Shown here: positions 7,911 through 16,643 of the stretch, piece after piece
Layout of the letters: the number at the start of each line of letters is the position of its first letter
How positions within the stretch are numbered: the first letter of the stretch is position 1
Source of the DNA: Nonomuraea corallina
GTDB taxonomy: Bacteria > Actinomycetota > Actinomycetes > Streptosporangiales > Streptosporangiaceae
DNA length: 36,028 nucleotides
Assembly (NCBI RefSeq): GCF_027620315.1
Contig: NZ_JAPNNL010000063.1
Span: 1-36,028 of the forward strand
Direction: 5' to 3'
Notes under the pieces: generated by a model
The model's database searches: none
Told to the model about the DNA's origin: nothing
Seen by the model: the letters and a program-made list of their open reading frames with translations, nothing else
Position numbers and translations under genes: made by a program

Positions 7911-8705
7911 ATGCACGCCGTCTACACCCATGGTCACCATGAGTCCGTGCTGCGCTCCCACCGGTGGCGCACCGCCGCCAACTCGGCCGCCTACCTGCTG
8001 CCCGCCCTCGGCCCCGGGACGACCCTGCTCGACGTCGGCAGCGGCCCCGGCACCATCACCGCCGACCTGGCCGGGCGGGTGGCCAGGGTGACGGCGACCG
8101 AGGTGACCGAGGAGGCGCTGGAACTGGCCAGGGCGGAGGCGGCGGCCAGGGGGACGGCCAACGTCGACTTCGCCGTCGCCGACGTGCACGCGCTGCCCTT
8201 CCCTGACGGGTCGTTCGACGTCGTCCACGCCCACCAGGTGCTCCAGCACGTCGCCGACCCCGTGCGGGCGCTGCGGGAGATGCGGCGGGTGGCCCGGTCC
8301 GGCGGCGTCGTGGCCGCCCGCGACAGCGACTACGCGGCCTTCGCCTGGTACCCCCGCGTCCCCGCGCTCGACACCTGGATGGCGCTCTACCAGAAGATCG
8401 CCCGCGGCAACGGCGGCGAGCCGGACGCCGGCCGGCGGCTGCTGTCATGGGCCCGCGCCGCCGGTTTCACCGACGTCACCGCCACCTCGTCCACCTGGTG
8501 CTTCGCCACCCCGGAAGACCGCGCCTGGTGGGGCGGCATGTGGGCGGACCGGATCCTGGACTCCGCCATGGCCGGGCAGGCCCTGTCCACCGGCGCCGCC
8601 ACTGAGGAGGACCTGCGGCGGATCTCCGAGGGCTGGCGGGAGTGGGCGGCGGCCGACGACGGCTGGCTGTCCATCCTGCACGGCGAGATCCTCTGCCGTC
8701 CCTGA
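7911..8705 (+). CDS. SAM-dependent class I methyltransferase (UbiE/Methyltransf_11 type)
   Basis: A 264-residue cytoplasmic methyltransferase. The SAM-binding motif I is [10 protein letters not shown] (about 40-49). Acidic residues of motif II follow ([10 protein letters not shown]), then [26 protein letters not shown], given here only in part as motif ADVHALPF, and a post-[13 protein letters not shown] strand. The acceptor is unknown; small-molecule methylation is typical of the group. I chose the ATG at 7911 because AGAGGGAG precedes it and homologues start near [10 protein letters not shown]; an in-frame ATG at 7836 would place the N-terminus inside the inverted repeat and promoter. Confidence 0.88.
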   Translation: MHAVYTHGHHESVLRSHRWRTAANSAAYLLPALGPGTTLLDVGSGPGTITADLAGRVARVTATEVTEEALELARAEAAARGTANVDFAVADVHALPFPDGSFDVVHAHQVLQHVADPVRALREMRRVARSGGVVAARDSDYAAFAWYPRVPALDTWMALYQKIARGNGGEPDAGRRLLSWARAAGFTDVTATSSTWCFATPEDRAWWGGMWADRILDSAMAGQALSTGAATEEDLRRISEGWREWAAADDGWLSILHGEILCRP

Positions 8706-8727
8706 CGGCCGCACGACCCCCGGGAGA

Positions 8728-9249
8728 TCAGAGTCCGAGCGTGCGCGCCCGCTGCCACTGCGGATCGCGGAAGAGCACCACGTCGGTGCCGTCGATCAGC
8801 TCGTCCGGCGCCGACACCATGGTGATCTCGCCCGCCGACTGCAGCTCCAGCAGCAGGTCGCGCACCCGAGGCCCCACCGGCAGCCGGCCCGGAGGCAGAC
8901 CGAACCCGTCGCGGACCGCGTCGGCGACCTCCGACAGGCGGAACGGCCCGGCGAAGGCGTCCACCACCCCGCGCACCACCGCGAGGGTGATCAGCCGCTC
9001 GGCCTCGGCGTGCGCGAGCTGCCAGGTGATCTGCTCGCGCCGCCGTCCGGTGCCGGCGCACGAGGCGCAGGGACGCGTCAGGCCGGGCGCCGGCTCCTCC
9101 TCGGCCGAGCCCAGGCAGACCGAGCACTGGTGGTGCTCGGCCGCGTGCACCTCGGCCGCCATCCGGCCGGCCAGGTGGGCGCCGCAGTCGCAGCCGTAGG
9201 TCTCGCCGAGGATCGTCCCGCTCTGACGGGTGATCGTGTGCTTCGTCAT
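8728..9249 (-). CDS. Hypothetical protein with Cys/His-rich zinc-binding segment
   Basis: A 173-residue protein with no family I can name. Residues about 18-75 hold CDC, several His, CSVC and CASCAGTG; the last resembles the CxxCxGxG units of DnaJ zinc fingers, so zinc binding is likely. The remainder looks like a winged-helix or helical domain (LSEVADAVRDGFGLPPGRLP). The ATG at 9249 is preceded by a TAGAGT box 8 bases upstream (minus strand), which suggests a leaderless transcript. The longer open frame would overlap the upstream gene. It converges on the methyltransferase with a 22-base gap. Confidence 0.65.
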   Translation of the reverse strand: MTKHTITRQSGTILGETYGCDCGAHLAGRMAAEVHAAEHHQCSVCLGSAEEEPAPGLTRPCASCAGTGRRREQITWQLAHAEAERLITLAVVRGVVDAFAGPFRLSEVADAVRDGFGLPPGRLPVGPRVRDLLLELQSAGEITMVSAPDELIDGTDVVLFRDPQWQRARTLGL

Positions 9250-9274
9250 CGTCGCCGACTCTACCGCCGGGCCG

Positions 9275-10189
9275 TCACCCGCGAGCCGAGGCGAGCCCGT
9301 GCAGGCGGCGCAGCGCCTTGCGGGCGGCGGCGGCCACACCCGGGTCCGGGTGGTGATCGATGAACACCCGCAGCACCGGCTCGGTGGCCGGATGGTCGCA
9401 GAGCGCCAGCAGCGTGATCGTGCTCGCCTGCTCGTCCGGCGCCATCCCGGCGGCCACCGACTCGACCACCTCCGACGTCTCGCCGCCGAACTCCAGCAGC
9501 GCCGCCGCCATGTCCACCAGCACCCAGCCGATCTCCTCGGTGGCCGGCTGCCGGTCGTCGCGGCTCAGCCTGGCGGCGATCACCGCGCCGACCTTGGGCT
9601 CGATCACCAGGTCGTCCAGCGCGCGGCGGCCCTCGTCGCCCAGGTTGAAGCCGAGCAGCTCGATGCCGACCGCCCGGCTCAGCGGGCTCACCTCCGGGAG
9701 CGCGGCGGCCATCTCCTTGGCGGCCCCGGCCGGGTCGCGGCGGGCCAGCCACCCGGCCAGCTCCTCGTCGCGCTCCGCCTCCGGGTACGAGCGCAGGCCG
9801 CGCAGCAGCCCGGCGGCGTCCCGTTCGGCCAGCGAGCCCATGATCGGCACCTCCTGGCCGGTGAGCTCCTCGATGAGGCGCCGGCCCATCCACAGCCCGA
9901 CCGGGGTCGCCTCGTACGGGTTCGCGCCCCGTACCAGGCCGAAGGCCACCAGCTCGGCGGGAGGGTCGCCGGCGGCGGGCTCGCGCGCCACGAACAGGCG
10001 CACCACCTCCAGGAGCAGGGCCTCGTCGAGCCGGTCGCGGCACACCTCCCCCCACGCCTCCAACTCGTCCTCCTGGCCGTCGAGGAACTCCGCCGCCAGC
10101 GGCGCCGACCGCACGGCGGCGACCAGCTCCTCCCGCGGCGGCAGGCGGACAGGTTGCTGGAGCGGGAACACGTCTTCGTAGGCGGGCAT
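9275..10189 (-). CDS. Hypothetical helical-repeat (HEAT-like) protein
   Basis: A 304-residue, mostly alpha-helical acidic protein with no signal peptide or membrane segment. The last third contains helix pairs such as MAPDEQASTITLLALCDHPA and the following VLRVFIDHHPDPGVAAAARKAL (cited only in part), which look like HEAT repeats, suggesting a scaffold for protein contacts. No catalytic motif is visible. It lies 25 bases upstream of the Cys-rich gene on the same strand, though that gene may have its own promoter. It is divergent from the GNAT gene. Confidence 0.6.
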   Translation of the reverse strand: MPAYEDVFPLQQPVRLPPREELVAAVRSAPLAAEFLDGQEDELEAWGEVCRDRLDEALLLEVVRLFVAREPAAGDPPAELVAFGLVRGANPYEATPVGLWMGRRLIEELTGQEVPIMGSLAERDAAGLLRGLRSYPEAERDEELAGWLARRDPAGAAKEMAAALPEVSPLSRAVGIELLGFNLGDEGRRALDDLVIEPKVGAVIAARLSRDDRQPATEEIGWVLVDMAAALLEFGGETSEVVESVAAGMAPDEQASTITLLALCDHPATEPVLRVFIDHHPDPGVAAAARKALRRLHGLASARG

Positions 10190-10270
10190 CCCCCTATCCT
10201 GTCGGACCTTCCTGGCAAGTGCGATAGTGTCCCCCGTACCCCGATAGACCGGACGAAAGGAGGCGCTGAG

Positions 10271-10354
10271 ATGTCCCGCTCTTCCCGGACGCTCACCGCG
10301 TCCGCTCCCGATCTTCGGAGGAACCGTGCTTTTCCGACCCGCGGCCGCGTCTGA
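10271..10354 (+). CDS. Short upstream ORF (27 residues), possible leader peptide
   Basis: This short ORF begins with an ATG 7 bases after AAAGGAGG (10256-10263), the strongest ribosome site in the neighbourhood. It encodes a Ser/Arg-rich 27-residue peptide beginning MSRSSRTLTASAPDL. It runs 29 bases into the acetyltransferase gene in another frame, so ribosomes finishing it pass over the downstream start. It could be a leader peptide coupling translation to GNAT expression, or simply an unproductive start. No TM segment or attenuator-like codon run is visible. Confidence 0.4.
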   Translation: MSRSSRTLTASAPDLRRNRAFPTRGRV

Positions 10355-11258
10355 TCTCGGCCGCCTGCTCGACTGCGCCGTCGACGAGCCCGTCAGCTGG
10401 GCCCACCCCGAACGGCTGCGCTCCTTCCTCGCCGACGGCCACTACCGCCACGACCGGATCTGGGTGGCCGCGCAGGACGGCGAGATCCTGGCTCGCGCCG
10501 TCTGGTGGGGCTTCCCCGGCGCCGGGCCGCTCGCGCTCGACTGCCTGTACACGCACCCGTCGGTCCCCGACCGCGTCGCGCTCGCGGCCGAACTGCTCCG
10601 CCGCGCCCACGACGCGTTCGGCGACCGGCCCGCCTACCACGTGTTCGTGCCGGTCGGCTGGCGCGCCGACCCCGCCGTCACCGCCGCCGTCGCCTGGCGG
10701 TGGGAGGCGGGCCGCCGCGCGGGCCTGACCGAGGAGCTGGAACGGCTCCGGTACGCCTGGACCCAGGACCGGCCGGTGCCGGAGGCGTCCGGCAGGCTGA
10801 CCTTCCACGAGGAGCCCGACGACGAGGCGTTCGTCGCCGCCTTCGCGGCCGTGTCCGCCGGCAGCCTCGACCACCACACCCGGCAGGCGCTGCTCGTCAA
10901 GGACGCCGAGACCCAGGCCAGGGAGGACCTGGCCGACTACCTGGCGATGCCGGGGGACCGGTCGTGGTGGCGGCTGGCCCGCACCCGCTCCGGCGAACCG
11001 GCCGGGTTCGCGCTGCCGTCCGCCAACCAGTCCGGCCCGGTGGTCGGCTACCTGGGCGTGCTGCCCGAGCACCGCGGCCGCGGCTACGTCGACGACCTGC
11101 TCGCCGAGATCACCCGCAGTCACGCCGGGCGCGGCGCGGACCGGATCGTCGCCGACACCGACACGGGCAACGCGCCGATGGCGCGGGCGTTGGAGCGGGC
11201 CGGCTACGAGCTGTTCGCGGTCAGGCTCGTGCTGTCGGCGAACCCCGTGACCACGTGA
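10326..11258 (+). CDS. GNAT-family N-acetyltransferase
   Basis: A 310-residue protein. The C-terminal half is a clear GNAT domain: VVGYLGVLPEHRGRGYVDDL contains the acetyl-CoA pyrophosphate loop (R/Q-x-x-G-x-G/A as HRGRGY), followed by ADTDTGNAPMARALERAGYE. The N-terminal half has the look of a second, degenerate GNAT fold (FRPAAASDLGRLL). The substrate is unknown. The GTG at 10326 has GGAGG 4 bases away. It follows a short ORF in another frame and is divergent from the HEAT-like gene. Confidence 0.85.
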   Translation: MLFRPAAASDLGRLLDCAVDEPVSWAHPERLRSFLADGHYRHDRIWVAAQDGEILARAVWWGFPGAGPLALDCLYTHPSVPDRVALAAELLRRAHDAFGDRPAYHVFVPVGWRADPAVTAAVAWRWEAGRRAGLTEELERLRYAWTQDRPVPEASGRLTFHEEPDDEAFVAAFAAVSAGSLDHHTRQALLVKDAETQAREDLADYLAMPGDRSWWRLARTRSGEPAGFALPSANQSGPVVGYLGVLPEHRGRGYVDDLLAEITRSHAGRGADRIVADTDTGNAPMARALERAGYELFAVRLVLSANPVTT

Positions 11259-11360
11259 GGCGAACGCGACGGCCGCCACCCCGGGCGGACCCACGCGACG
11301 AGGTCACGCGGGGCGGCGGGGTGCCGTCCGGGATCTCCGCACCGACACCCCGCACGGGGC

Positions 11361-11389
11361 TTGCACGGGAGGGGCGGGGCTGATCTGAT
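11361..11389 (+). promoter_or_regulatory. Possible leaderless promoter of the acyl-CoA synthetase gene
   Basis: TTGCAC (11361-11366), a 17-base spacer, and TCTGAT (11384-11389) place a predicted transcript start at about 11396, exactly the GTG start codon. No useful Shine-Dalgarno sits in the last 12 bases before the GTG, in agreement with a leaderless mRNA. The second base of the -10 box is a poor match, so the call is tentative. Confidence 0.4.
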
Positions 11390-11395
11390 CGATAA

Positions 11396-13258
11396 GTGCG
11401 TGGTTATGAGGCTGTGTACCGGCAGAGCATCGAGGCCCCGGAGGAGTTCTGGCGCGAGGCGGCGCGGGGCGTCGACTGGGACGTCGCGCCCGAACGGATC
11501 CGCGACGACGGGCGGTGGTTCCCCGGAGGGCGGCTCAACACCTGCCACAACGCCGTCGACCGGCACGTCGCGGCGGGCCGGGGCGACCAGGACGCGCTGA
11601 TCTACGACAGTCCCGTCACCGGGTCCGCGCGCCGCTACACCTACCGGGAGCTGCTCGACCTGGTCGCGCGCACCGCGGGGATGCTGCGCGGGCTCGGCGT
11701 CGGGGCCGGCGACACCGTGGTGATCTACATGCCGATGGTGCCCGAGGCCGTGATCGCGATGCTCGCCTGCGCCCGGCTCGGGGCCGTGCACTCGGTGGTC
11801 TTCGGCGGGTTCGCGGCCGGCGAGCTGGCCGTCCGCATCGACCACGCCCGGCCCAAGGTGGTGCTGTCGGCGTCCTGCGGGATCGAGCCGGCCCGGCTCA
11901 TCGCGTACAAGCCGCTGCTCGACGCGGCGCTGGAGCAGGCCTCGCACCGGCCCGCGCACTGCGTGATCCTGCAGCGTGAGCAGTGCCGCGCCGACCTCAC
12001 CGAGGGCCGCGACCTCGACTGGGCGGACGCCGTGCGCGACGCCGAGCCCGCCGGGTGCGTGAGCGTGGCGGCCACCGACCCGCTCTACGTCCTCTACACC
12101 TCCGGCACCACCGGCACCCCCAAGGGCGTGGTGCGCGACAACGGCGGCCACGCGGTCGCCCTGCACTGGAGCATGGCCCATGTGTACGGGGCCGCGCCCG
12201 GCGAGGTCTTCTGGGCCGCCTCCGACGTCGGCTGGGTCGTCGGCCACTCCTACATCGTCTACGGCCCGCTGCTCGCCGGCTGCACGACCGTCCTGTACGA
12301 GGGCAAGCCCGTCGGCACTCCGGACCCGGGCGCGTTCTGGCGGGTGGTGTCGACGTACGGGGTGCGGACGCTGTTCACGGCGCCCACCGCATTCCGTGCC
12401 ATCAAGAAGGAGGACCCATCCGGCAGTTTCATGAAAAATTGGGATTTGTCAGGACTCCGCTACCTCTTCCTCGCCGGCGAGCGCCTCGACCCCGACACCT
12501 ACCATTGGGCCTCCGACCTCCTCGGCATCCCGGTCATCGACCACTGGTGGCAGACCGAGACCGGCTGGCCGATCGCCGCGAACTGCGTCGGCATCGAGCG
12601 GCTGCCGCTCAAACCGGGCTCGCCCACCAAGCCCGTCCCCGGCTGGGACGTGCGCATCCTCGACGGAGAGGGGAACGAGTGCCCGCCCGGCGTCGAGGGC
12701 GCCGTCACGGTCCGGCTGCCGCTGCCCCCGGGCTCGCTGCCGACGCTCTACCGCGACGACGACCGCTTCACCGAGTCCTACCTGTCGCGCTACCCCGGCC
12801 ACTACCTGACCGGCGACGGCGGGTACGTGGACGACGACGGCTACCTGTTCGTCATGGGCCGCGTCGACGACGTGATCAACGTGGCCGGCCACCGGCTGTC
12901 GACCGGCGCCATCGAGGAGGTCGTCTCGGCCCACCCGGACGTGGCCGAGTGCGCGGTGATCGGCATGGCCGACGAGCTCAAGGGGCAGCTCCCCGTCGGG
13001 TTCGTGGTGCTCAAGGCGGGCTCGCCGCGCGACCCCGCCGACATCGAGCGCGAGCTGGTCGCCCTGGTCCGCGAGCGGATCGGCCCCGTCGCGGCGTTCC
13101 GCAGGGCCGTCGTCGTGACCCGGCTGCCCAAGACCCGGTCCGGCAAGATCCTGCGCCGCACCATGCGCGACATCGCCGCGGGGTCCGCCTACGCCGTGCC
13201 GTCCACGATCGAGGATCCCGCCGCGCTCACGGAGATCGCCGAGGCGGTCGAGGACTGA
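11396..13258 (+). CDS. prpE: Propionyl-CoA/acetyl-CoA synthetase (AMP-forming)
   Basis: A 620-residue enzyme that activates propionate or a similar short acid to acyl-CoA using ATP via an acyl-adenylate. The P-loop-like YTSGTTGTPKG (234-244) is followed by GVVRDNGGHAVAL, a sequence typical of PrpE. Further motifs are WWQTETGWP, the hinge GRVDDVINVAGHRLSTGAIE and the catalytic C-terminal Lys584 in TRSGKILRR. Length fits PrpE (about 630). Acetyl-CoA synthetase remains possible, since the families overlap in substrate. The GTG start probably lies at the transcript 5' end. The NACHT gene follows 76 bases later on the same strand. Confidence 0.9.
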   Translation: MRGYEAVYRQSIEAPEEFWREAARGVDWDVAPERIRDDGRWFPGGRLNTCHNAVDRHVAAGRGDQDALIYDSPVTGSARRYTYRELLDLVARTAGMLRGLGVGAGDTVVIYMPMVPEAVIAMLACARLGAVHSVVFGGFAAGELAVRIDHARPKVVLSASCGIEPARLIAYKPLLDAALEQASHRPAHCVILQREQCRADLTEGRDLDWADAVRDAEPAGCVSVAATDPLYVLYTSGTTGTPKGVVRDNGGHAVALHWSMAHVYGAAPGEVFWAASDVGWVVGHSYIVYGPLLAGCTTVLYEGKPVGTPDPGAFWRVVSTYGVRTLFTAPTAFRAIKKEDPSGSFMKNWDLSGLRYLFLAGERLDPDTYHWASDLLGIPVIDHWWQTETGWPIAANCVGIERLPLKPGSPTKPVPGWDVRILDGEGNECPPGVEGAVTVRLPLPPGSLPTLYRDDDRFTESYLSRYPGHYLTGDGGYVDDDGYLFVMGRVDDVINVAGHRLSTGAIEEVVSAHPDVAECAVIGMADELKGQLPVGFVVLKAGSPRDPADIERELVALVRERIGPVAAFRRAVVVTRLPKTRSGKILRRTMRDIAAGSAYAVPSTIEDPAALTEIAEAVED

Positions 13259-13334
13259 GCCGTCGCCCCGGGGACGCTCCCAAGACGTCCGGACGGCGTC
13301 ATGATGGGACTCCTCACGCTCTCCGGAGACGCCG

Positions 13335-16300
13335 ATGACGGACATCCTGAGCTACGCGGGCGCGCTGGACATCCTCGGCTGCGAACAGATCGGGCTGGCC
13401 AAGGCCGTCGAGCAGGCCGCGGCCGTGTCGCCGACCGGCTGGGGCCGCGTCGTACCCGCCGTGGGCCTGGCCGAGCTGCGGAGTGAGATCGTCCGCTACA
13501 CCGCGGACGCGGTGCGCGGGGGAGCCGCCCGGCGCGGCGGCGACACCCGTTTCCTGCGGACCCGCCGGCTGGCCGCCGCGCACGCCGTGATCGTCGTCTC
13601 GGCGTACTTCGAGGCCATGAGCGAGGCGGCCCGGCTGCCGGTCACCCTGGAACGGCTGGAGCACTCCCGGCACCCCGAAGCCGCCGAGCGGTACGCCGCC
13701 CTGGTCAGGGTCCTGCTCGCCACCCGGCTGCCGGCGCCCGAGCCGCATCGCCCGTACGAGGAGACCCGGGAGGCGGTGCGGCGGGTCCACCGGCGGATGT
13801 CCGAGGCGCTCGTCGCCTACGCGCGCGGCCTGCCGGTGTGGGGCGAACTGCCGGCGGGAGACCGGGCCCGGCTGCCGGCGCTGCTCGCCGACGGCCCCGA
13901 GGCGCACGCGCTGCGCGTCTACGACGAGGACTACCGGCTGCTCGCGCTGGACTGCCCCGAGTTCGGCAGGTGGAGCCTGGGCGCCGAACGGCAGCCGCCG
14001 GGCGCGGGGCTGTCGCGGGTGGCACGGCTGCTGGCCGAGCTGGCCCCGCCGCGCACCGGCGACCGGCCCGTCACCCACCTGGTGCGGCTCGCCGCCGGCG
14101 CGCTCGGCCAGCCGCTCATGGCCGGACAGGAGCCGCCGGAGGGCGTGACGCTGCCGCTGCTCGGCGAGGGCTACATCACCCCGCGCTGCCGGGTCGCCGA
14201 GCCCACAGCCGAGCCCACAGCCGAGCCCACAGCCGAGCCCACCGCCAGGCCCACCGCCAGGCCCACAGCCGGGCCGGCAGCCGGGCCGGCAGCCGGGCCG
14301 ACATCCGGACCCGCCGCCCAGGACGCCGCCGAGCCGGCCCGTCCCGCCGCCAAGAGCTGGTGGGCCGGGCAGCGGACGCTGCCCGACACCGAGGCGTTCC
14401 TGGTCGGCCATCTCACCTCGCTCGGCGCCACCCAGGCCCCGCTGGTCGTGCTGGGCGAGCCGGGGGCGGGCAAGTCCACGCTGGTGGAGGTCCTGGCCGC
14501 CCGGCTGGCCGGCTCGGAGTTCCTGCCGGTCCGGGTGGAGCTGGGCGACGTCGTGGCCGAGTCCACCGTCCTGTCCCAGATCGACCAGGGGCTGCGCACC
14601 CTCCTGGACGCGGACGTGCGCTTCGAGGACCTGGTGGAGGCCGGGCAGGGGGCGCTGCCGGTGGTGCTGTTCGACGGCTTCGACGAGCTGGTCCAGGCCG
14701 CCGGCGCGGACCGCCACGACTACCTGGAGCAGATCCAGGAGTTCCAGGCCAGGCAGTACCGCGTCGGCCGTCCCGTCGCCGTCGTCGTCACCGGGCGCAC
14801 CGTCGTCGCCGACCAGGTGCGCTTCCCGGAGGGCGTGGTCGTGCTGCAGCTGTGCCCGTTCGAGGAGGACCAGGTGCGGCGCTGGCTCGGCGTCTGGGAC
14901 CAGACGAACCGGGCGGTGCTCGCCCGCCGAGACCGCGCCCCGCTGTCCGCGGGCGACGCGCTGGCCCACCCCGAGCTCGCCACCCAGCCGCTGCTCCTGC
15001 TGCTGCTCGCCCTGCACCACGCCGGCGGCGGCGTGGTGCGGGGCGCCGGCCGCGCCCAGCTGTACGAGGCGCTCGTCCGCGACGTCGCCCGCCGTGAGAT
15101 CGCCAGGGACGCCTCCGCCGTCGGGCTGCCGCCGCCCCGGCTGCGCACCCTGGTGGACCGGGAGCTGGTGCGGCTGGGGGCGGTCGCGCTGTCGATGTTC
15201 GCCCGCGGCCGTCCCGCCGCCGCGCCGGCCGCGCTCGACGCCGACCTCGCGGCGCTGTGCGGGCCGGGCAGCCGGGCGGACCGGGTCACCAGAAGGCTGT
15301 TCTTCGTCCGCCGTACGATCGCGGACGGCTCCCCAGCGGAGGCCTCCCCAGCGGAGGCCTCCCCAGCGAGCGGCTCCCCAGCGAGCGGCTCTCCGGGGGG
15401 CGGCTCTTCAGCGGGCGGCGGCGAGCGCGTGCGCGGCTACGCGTTCGCGCACGCCACCTTCGGCGAGTTCCTCGTCGCCTGGCTGGCCGTGTTCGCGGTC
15501 CGCGAGCTGGTCAGGCGCCATGACCTGACCGGGGGCGAGCTGGCCGCCGCGCCCGCCCAGGACCTGGACGACGACCTGCTGTACGCGGTCTCCTCGTTCT
15601 CCTGCCTGGCCGAGCGCGGGCCGATCGTCGGCTTCGCCGTCGAGCTGCTCGCCGAACTGCCCGCCCAGGAGCGCGAAAGGGCCGCCGAACTGCTCGGCGC
15701 GCTGCTGCGCGAGTCACTGTACGAACGGCGGCGGCGCTCCTTCACCGGGTTCGAGCCGGTGCGGCGGCCGGTGACGAGGCGGCTGGCCGCCTACTCCGCC
15801 AACCTCACCCTGCTGGCGGTGGCCGCCTCCGGCGCGCCCGTGCGGGTGTCGGAGCTGTTCGGCGACCCCGACCCGCTGGCGCGGTGGACCTCCCACGCGC
15901 ACCTGTGGCGCAGCCAGCTCGGCGACGGCGGCTGGACCGGGCTGCTGGCCGCCCTGCCCGCCCGGCGGGTGACGGAGAACGGCGAGCGCGACATCCTGCT
16001 CGGCGGGCCCGCCGAACCGCCCGGCGGCGACGGGCTCGGCTGGTGGTTCGGCCACCGGACCGGCCACTGGTTCGGCCACCGGCTGGACCACCGGCTGGAC
16101 CACCGGCCCGACCAGGGGCACTCCCAGGGGCTCGACCAGTGGCACGGGCAGCGGCCCGGGCAGCGCGCCACCGTGCTGCGCCACCGGGTCCGGGCCTTCG
16201 CCGAGCGGCCGTACCTGCTCAGCCCTGACACCGACCTGCTCGCCGACGTGCTCGGCGAGAGCGCCGACGTGGCGCTCGTGCTGCGGCCGGGCCGGGTGGC

Positions 16301-16643
16301 GAGCCTGCCCCGGTTGCTGGCCGAGCTGGTCGCCGGTGAGCCGCCGGATCCCGATGAGCGGATCGCCCGCTACCTCGACGCGATCAGCGCCGTCACCGCC
16401 CCCGGCGCGCCGCGCGACACCCGTCTGCTGGCGCTCATCGCGCACGCGGTCACGGCCGACGGCGCCGCGCTGCCCTTCGCCGGCCGCGGCCGCATCGTCA
16501 GCGAGCTCCTGCACGCCGGCGCCGACCACGCGCTGCTGCGGGCGCTCGTCGAATCCATGATCGCCGAACGGTTCGAGAGCTGGGAGAGCCTCGTCCAGGC
16601 GGGCATCCCCGAGGACGTGCTCCGCAAGATCCAGAGCCCTTAG
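13335..16643 (+). CDS. NACHT-domain NTPase (bacterial NLR-like/STAND protein)
   Basis: A 1102-residue protein. Residues 1-250 are helical and resemble the N-terminal helical domains found before NACHT modules in actinobacteria (SYAGALDILG at the start, LAAAHAVIVVSAYFEAM near 80). The ATPase core has Walker A GEPGAGKST (374-382) and Walker B VVLFDGFDEL (443-452) with the small residue and acidic pair typical of NACHT. The C-terminal 450 residues are helical and probably sensory. Three low-complexity tandem repeats (about 288-327, 665-696 and 903-944) interrupt the domains. Relatives include anti-phage and signalling NTPases; the N-terminal effector activity here is unknown. A GGAG site precedes the ATG. 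Its stop overlaps the convergent kinase gene. Confidence 0.85.
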   Translation: MTDILSYAGALDILGCEQIGLAKAVEQAAAVSPTGWGRVVPAVGLAELRSEIVRYTADAVRGGAARRGGDTRFLRTRRLAAAHAVIVVSAYFEAMSEAARLPVTLERLEHSRHPEAAERYAALVRVLLATRLPAPEPHRPYEETREAVRRVHRRMSEALVAYARGLPVWGELPAGDRARLPALLADGPEAHALRVYDEDYRLLALDCPEFGRWSLGAERQPPGAGLSRVARLLAELAPPRTGDRPVTHLVRLAAGALGQPLMAGQEPPEGVTLPLLGEGYITPRCRVAEPTAEPTAEPTAEPTARPTARPTAGPAAGPAAGPTSGPAAQDAAEPARPAAKSWWAGQRTLPDTEAFLVGHLTSLGATQAPLVVLGEPGAGKSTLVEVLAARLAGSEFLPVRVELGDVVAESTVLSQIDQGLRTLLDADVRFEDLVEAGQGALPVVLFDGFDELVQAAGADRHDYLEQIQEFQARQYRVGRPVAVVVTGRTVVADQVRFPEGVVVLQLCPFEEDQVRRWLGVWDQTNRAVLARRDRAPLSAGDALAHPELATQPLLLLLLALHHAGGGVVRGAGRAQLYEALVRDVARREIARDASAVGLPPPRLRTLVDRELVRLGAVALSMFARGRPAAAPAALDADLAALCGPGSRADRVTRRLFFVRRTIADGSPAEASPAEASPASGSPASGSPGGGSSAGGGERVRGYAFAHATFGEFLVAWLAVFAVRELVRRHDLTGGELAAAPAQDLDDDLLYAVSSFSCLAERGPIVGFAVELLAELPAQERERAAELLGALLRESLYERRRRSFTGFEPVRRPVTRRLAAYSANLTLLAVAASGAPVRVSELFGDPDPLARWTSHAHLWRSQLGDGGWTGLLAALPARRVTENGERDILLGGPAEPPGGDGLGWWFGHRTGHWFGHRLDHRLDHRPDQGHSQGLDQWHGQRPGQRATVLRHRVRAFAERPYLLSPDTDLLADVLGESADVALVLRPGRVASLPRLLAELVAGEPPDPDERIARYLDAISAVTAPGAPRDTRLLALIAHAVTADGAALPFAGRGRIVSELLHAGADHALLRALVESMIAERFESWESLVQAGIPEDVLRKIQSP
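14196..14315 (+). repeat. 12-base tandem repeat coding a Pro-rich linker in the NACHT protein
   Basis: About ten 12-base units run in frame, drifting from GCCGAGCCCACA (first units) through GCCAGGCCCACC to GCCGGGCCGGCA. They encode AEPT, ARPT and AGPA units between the N-terminal helical domain and the NTPase core. Copy number may vary between strains. It is a flexible linker, not a CRISPR or regulatory array. Confidence 0.85.
15327..15422 (+). repeat. 15-base tandem repeat coding a Ser/Pro/Gly insert in the NACHT protein
   Basis: Successive 15-base units of the form GGCTCCCCAGCGGAG encode GSPAE, ASPAE, ASPAS, GSPAS, GSPGG and GSSAG (residues about 665-696). The insert lies just before the RGYAFAHATFGEFLVAWL segment, a helix conserved after NACHT cores, so it looks like an expanded surface loop. 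Confidence 0.8.
16041..16166 (+). repeat. Degenerate 12-base repeat coding a His/Trp-rich insert in the NACHT protein
   Basis: Units close to CACCGGCTGGAC and CACTGGTTCGGC encode a His-, Arg-, Trp-, Asp- and Gln-rich stretch (residues 903-944, for example GHRLDHRLDHRPDQ). It is the third repeat expansion in this gene. The His spacing could bind metal, but the drift in copies argues for replication slippage in a tolerant loop. Confidence 0.7.

Noticed and set aside
11348..11359. CCCCG-CA-CGGGG hairpin as a terminator after the first GNAT gene
   Set aside because: The stem is only 5 pairs with a 2-base loop and no T-run; such pairs are expected by chance at this GC content.
14196..14315. Possible CRISPR-like or regulatory repeat array
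   Set aside because: The units are contiguous 12-mers without spacers, in frame, and code a Pro-rich linker.
13314..15020. 568-codon minus-strand frame opposite the NACHT gene, with Gly/Pro/Cys repeats
   Set aside because: The repeats are the antisense of the in-frame tandem repeats of the NACHT gene; no family motif and no ribosome site.
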